Below, one piece after another: positions 5,885 through 6,652 of a stretch of 6,652 bases of DNA. The notes under the pieces are model-generated. The model did no database searches and was not told where the DNA came from. It saw only the letters and a program-made list of their open reading frames with translations. The translations under genes and the position numbers were made by a program. How positions within the stretch are numbered: the stretch's first letter is position 1; the number at the start of each line of letters is the position of its first letter. Source of the stretch: Verrucomicrobiota bacterium (lineage in GTDB: Bacteria > Verrucomicrobiota > Verrucomicrobiia > Limisphaerales > J093); the NCBI GenBank assembly GCA_029907285.1, contig JARYMD010000245.1, positions 1 to 6,652 of the forward strand, read 5' to 3'.

Positions 5885-6286
5885 ATGACAAAGTCAGAAT
5901 TGATCCCTTGGTTATCCTCAGTTGCGCCGCGAGTGTACATCTGATTGCCGCGGACTCTGAAAAAGAAGCGGCGATCGTCGCGCAGACGGTGACAGAACCG
6001 GCGGTTTCAGAGAGTCGCGACATTGGCGGAGGTGGTTATCGGTTAGTTTTGACGAATGGCGTGGCGCGTGTTCCGGTGGTTGTGCTTGGCGGCACGCCGC
6101 ATCAGATGGGCTGGCACCTCGGCCGCTTGCTGCAACCGGAGATTCAACAGTTCATTCCCGCGGCCGTTCGTTTTTCTCGACTTGACGAAGCTCGATGGCG
6201 ACCACGACGGCCGGCCCGATTTGGAGGAATGGGCACAGCCGGTCGGCGACGCAGGCACTCCCGCGTTTTTGGACGTCACGCACTGA
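5885..6286 (+). pseudogene. Frameshifted remnant of an exported C45/acyltransferase-like protein
   Basis: No single frame gives a sensible protein. ATG 5885 starts MTKSELIP. One extra base near 5907-5909 (CCCTTGG as if CCCTTTGG) would join this to LVILSCAASVHLIAAD, making a complete signal peptide. The frame then runs through a charged stretch to a GTPHQMGWHLGRLL motif (6091-6132), which resembles the conserved GTPxEMGxxHGxLL start of C45-type Ntn-hydrolases/acyltransferases. Near the T5 run at 6171-6175 coding character moves to the next frame, as if one T was inserted. That frame reads LDGDHDGRPDLEEW, an acidic DxDxDG pattern like a calcium-binding loop, and stops at 6284-6286. Catalytic and C-terminal regions are missing. 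The spacer 5724-5884 holds no recognisable gene. Two errors plus truncation favour decay over sequencing error. The family name is tentative. Confidence 0.45.
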
Positions 6287-6312
6287 ACTGCTGCGGTGGC
6301 GGCGCGTGGGAT

Positions 6313-6422
6313 GCCAGCATCGCTGGCGGTCACACACTGCAGGCCATTTGCCTCATTGTTCGATGTGGGGCGGGCTTCCCCCATGCCCCCAGGCCGCATA
6401 CTTCGCAGCCCGGCGTAGCCGG
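6313..6422. repeat. GC-rich hairpins before the terminal heptamer element
   Basis: GCCAGC-ATC-GCTGGC (6313-6327) is a perfect 6-bp stem with a 3-nt loop. CCGGC-GTA-GCCGG (6410-6422) is a perfect 5-bp stem with a 3-nt loop. The tight 3-nt loops match the style of the hairpins at 3156-3237. The open frame crossing this stretch is probably not coding. Confidence 0.5.
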
Positions 6423-6482
6423 AACCAAAGTTGCCTCAGGAGCACCGGGCCGGCGACTGCGGCCGTTGATGGGCGCTTCGCT

Positions 6483-6652
6483 GTTGAACGCTGCACTGTT
6501 GAACGTTGGACGTTGAGCGTTCCTTTCGGGGGAGCCGCCGGTCGTCTGTCTGGGAACGTACAACGTTCAACGCTCAACGTACAACGTTCAACGCTCAACG
6601 TACAACGTTCAACGCTCAACGTACAACGTTCAACGCTCAACGTACAACGTTC
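6483..6652. repeat. Heptamer-repeat element with inverted arms (copy 2), cut by the window end
   Basis: The left arm (6483-6521) has GTTGAAC, an irregular 8 bp, then GTTGAAC, GTTGGAC, GTTGAGC and GTT. The core at 6522-6549 matches, as reverse complement, the core of copy 1 at 22 of 28 positions; ACAGACGACC and CCGAAAG are the shared blocks. The right arm (6555-6652) is 14 consecutive heptamers in a fixed order AACGTAC, AACGTTC, AACGCTC, giving a 21-bp higher-order period repeated four times plus two units. The array reaches the last base of the window, so its true length is unknown. Confidence 0.9.

Noticed and set aside
6285..6350. Catalytic cysteine region of a C45-type hydrolase (NCCGGGAWDAS segment)
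   Set aside because: It superficially looks like a nucleophile region, but it overlaps a perfect hairpin (6313-6327) in repeat-rich DNA, and the normal distance from the N-terminal motif is missing. It is more likely repeat sequence.
6353..6640. Minus-strand repeat protein rich in SVERCTL heptapeptides
   Set aside because: The open frame arises because a 21-bp array without stop codons is translated. Several frames give similar peptides, there is no ribosome site, and the rest of the frame crosses hairpins.
6555..6652. CRISPR array
   Set aside because: The repeats are 7 bp and directly adjacent, with no unique spacers and no cas genes nearby.

Overview
The window looks like chromosomal DNA from a free-living member of the Verrucomicrobiota, or the wider Planctomycetota-Verrucomicrobiota group. 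This is inferred from three things. The first is the gene content: an ECF sigma factor, a membrane partner and a double-PDZ protein, then a TIM-barrel sugar isomerase and a Tat-exported Gfo/Idh/MocA oxidoreductase. The second is the moderately high GC. The third is the dense intergenic repeats, namely 7-bp tandem arrays and small GC-rich hairpins. All five intact genes are on the plus strand. No rRNA, tRNA, CRISPR array or transposase gene was seen.

Layout. Positions 83-209 hold a heptamer-repeat element with two inverted arms around a short core. A regulatory stretch then leads into an apparent operon: ECF sigma factor (336-860), a single-pass membrane protein overlapping it by 4 bp and probably acting as its anti-sigma factor (857-1366), and 118 bp later an exported protein with two PDZ domains and no protease domain (1485-2873). 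Positions 2874-3595 hold no credible gene but are full of structured repeats: two hairpins, a trio of hairpins, a second heptamer family and a two-step stem-loop. Next is a two-gene carbohydrate unit: a sugar phosphate isomerase/epimerase-like protein (3596-4480) and a Tat-signal Gfo/Idh/MocA oxidoreductase (4506-5723), 25 bp apart with a strong ribosome binding site. After this lies a broken gene (5885-6286) whose N-terminus looks like an exported C45/acyltransferase-type protein and which needs two single-base corrections to read through. The window ends in more hairpins and a second heptamer element (6483-6652), cut by the window edge.

How the parts may work together. The first three genes fit an envelope-signalling module: the membrane protein would hold the sigma factor, and the PDZ protein would act outside the cytoplasmic membrane as sensor or effector. 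The isomerase/oxidoreductase pair fits oxidation and isomerisation of a sugar or glycoside, with the redox enzyme exported and the isomerase cytoplasmic. The substrate cannot be read from sequence.

The most unusual signal is the repeat system. Two elements near the window ends share arm-core-arm architecture and a 28-bp core matching at 22 positions, in opposite orientations. A second 7-bp repeat of different sequence lies in the central intergenic region, so a 7-bp unit length recurs in unrelated sequence.
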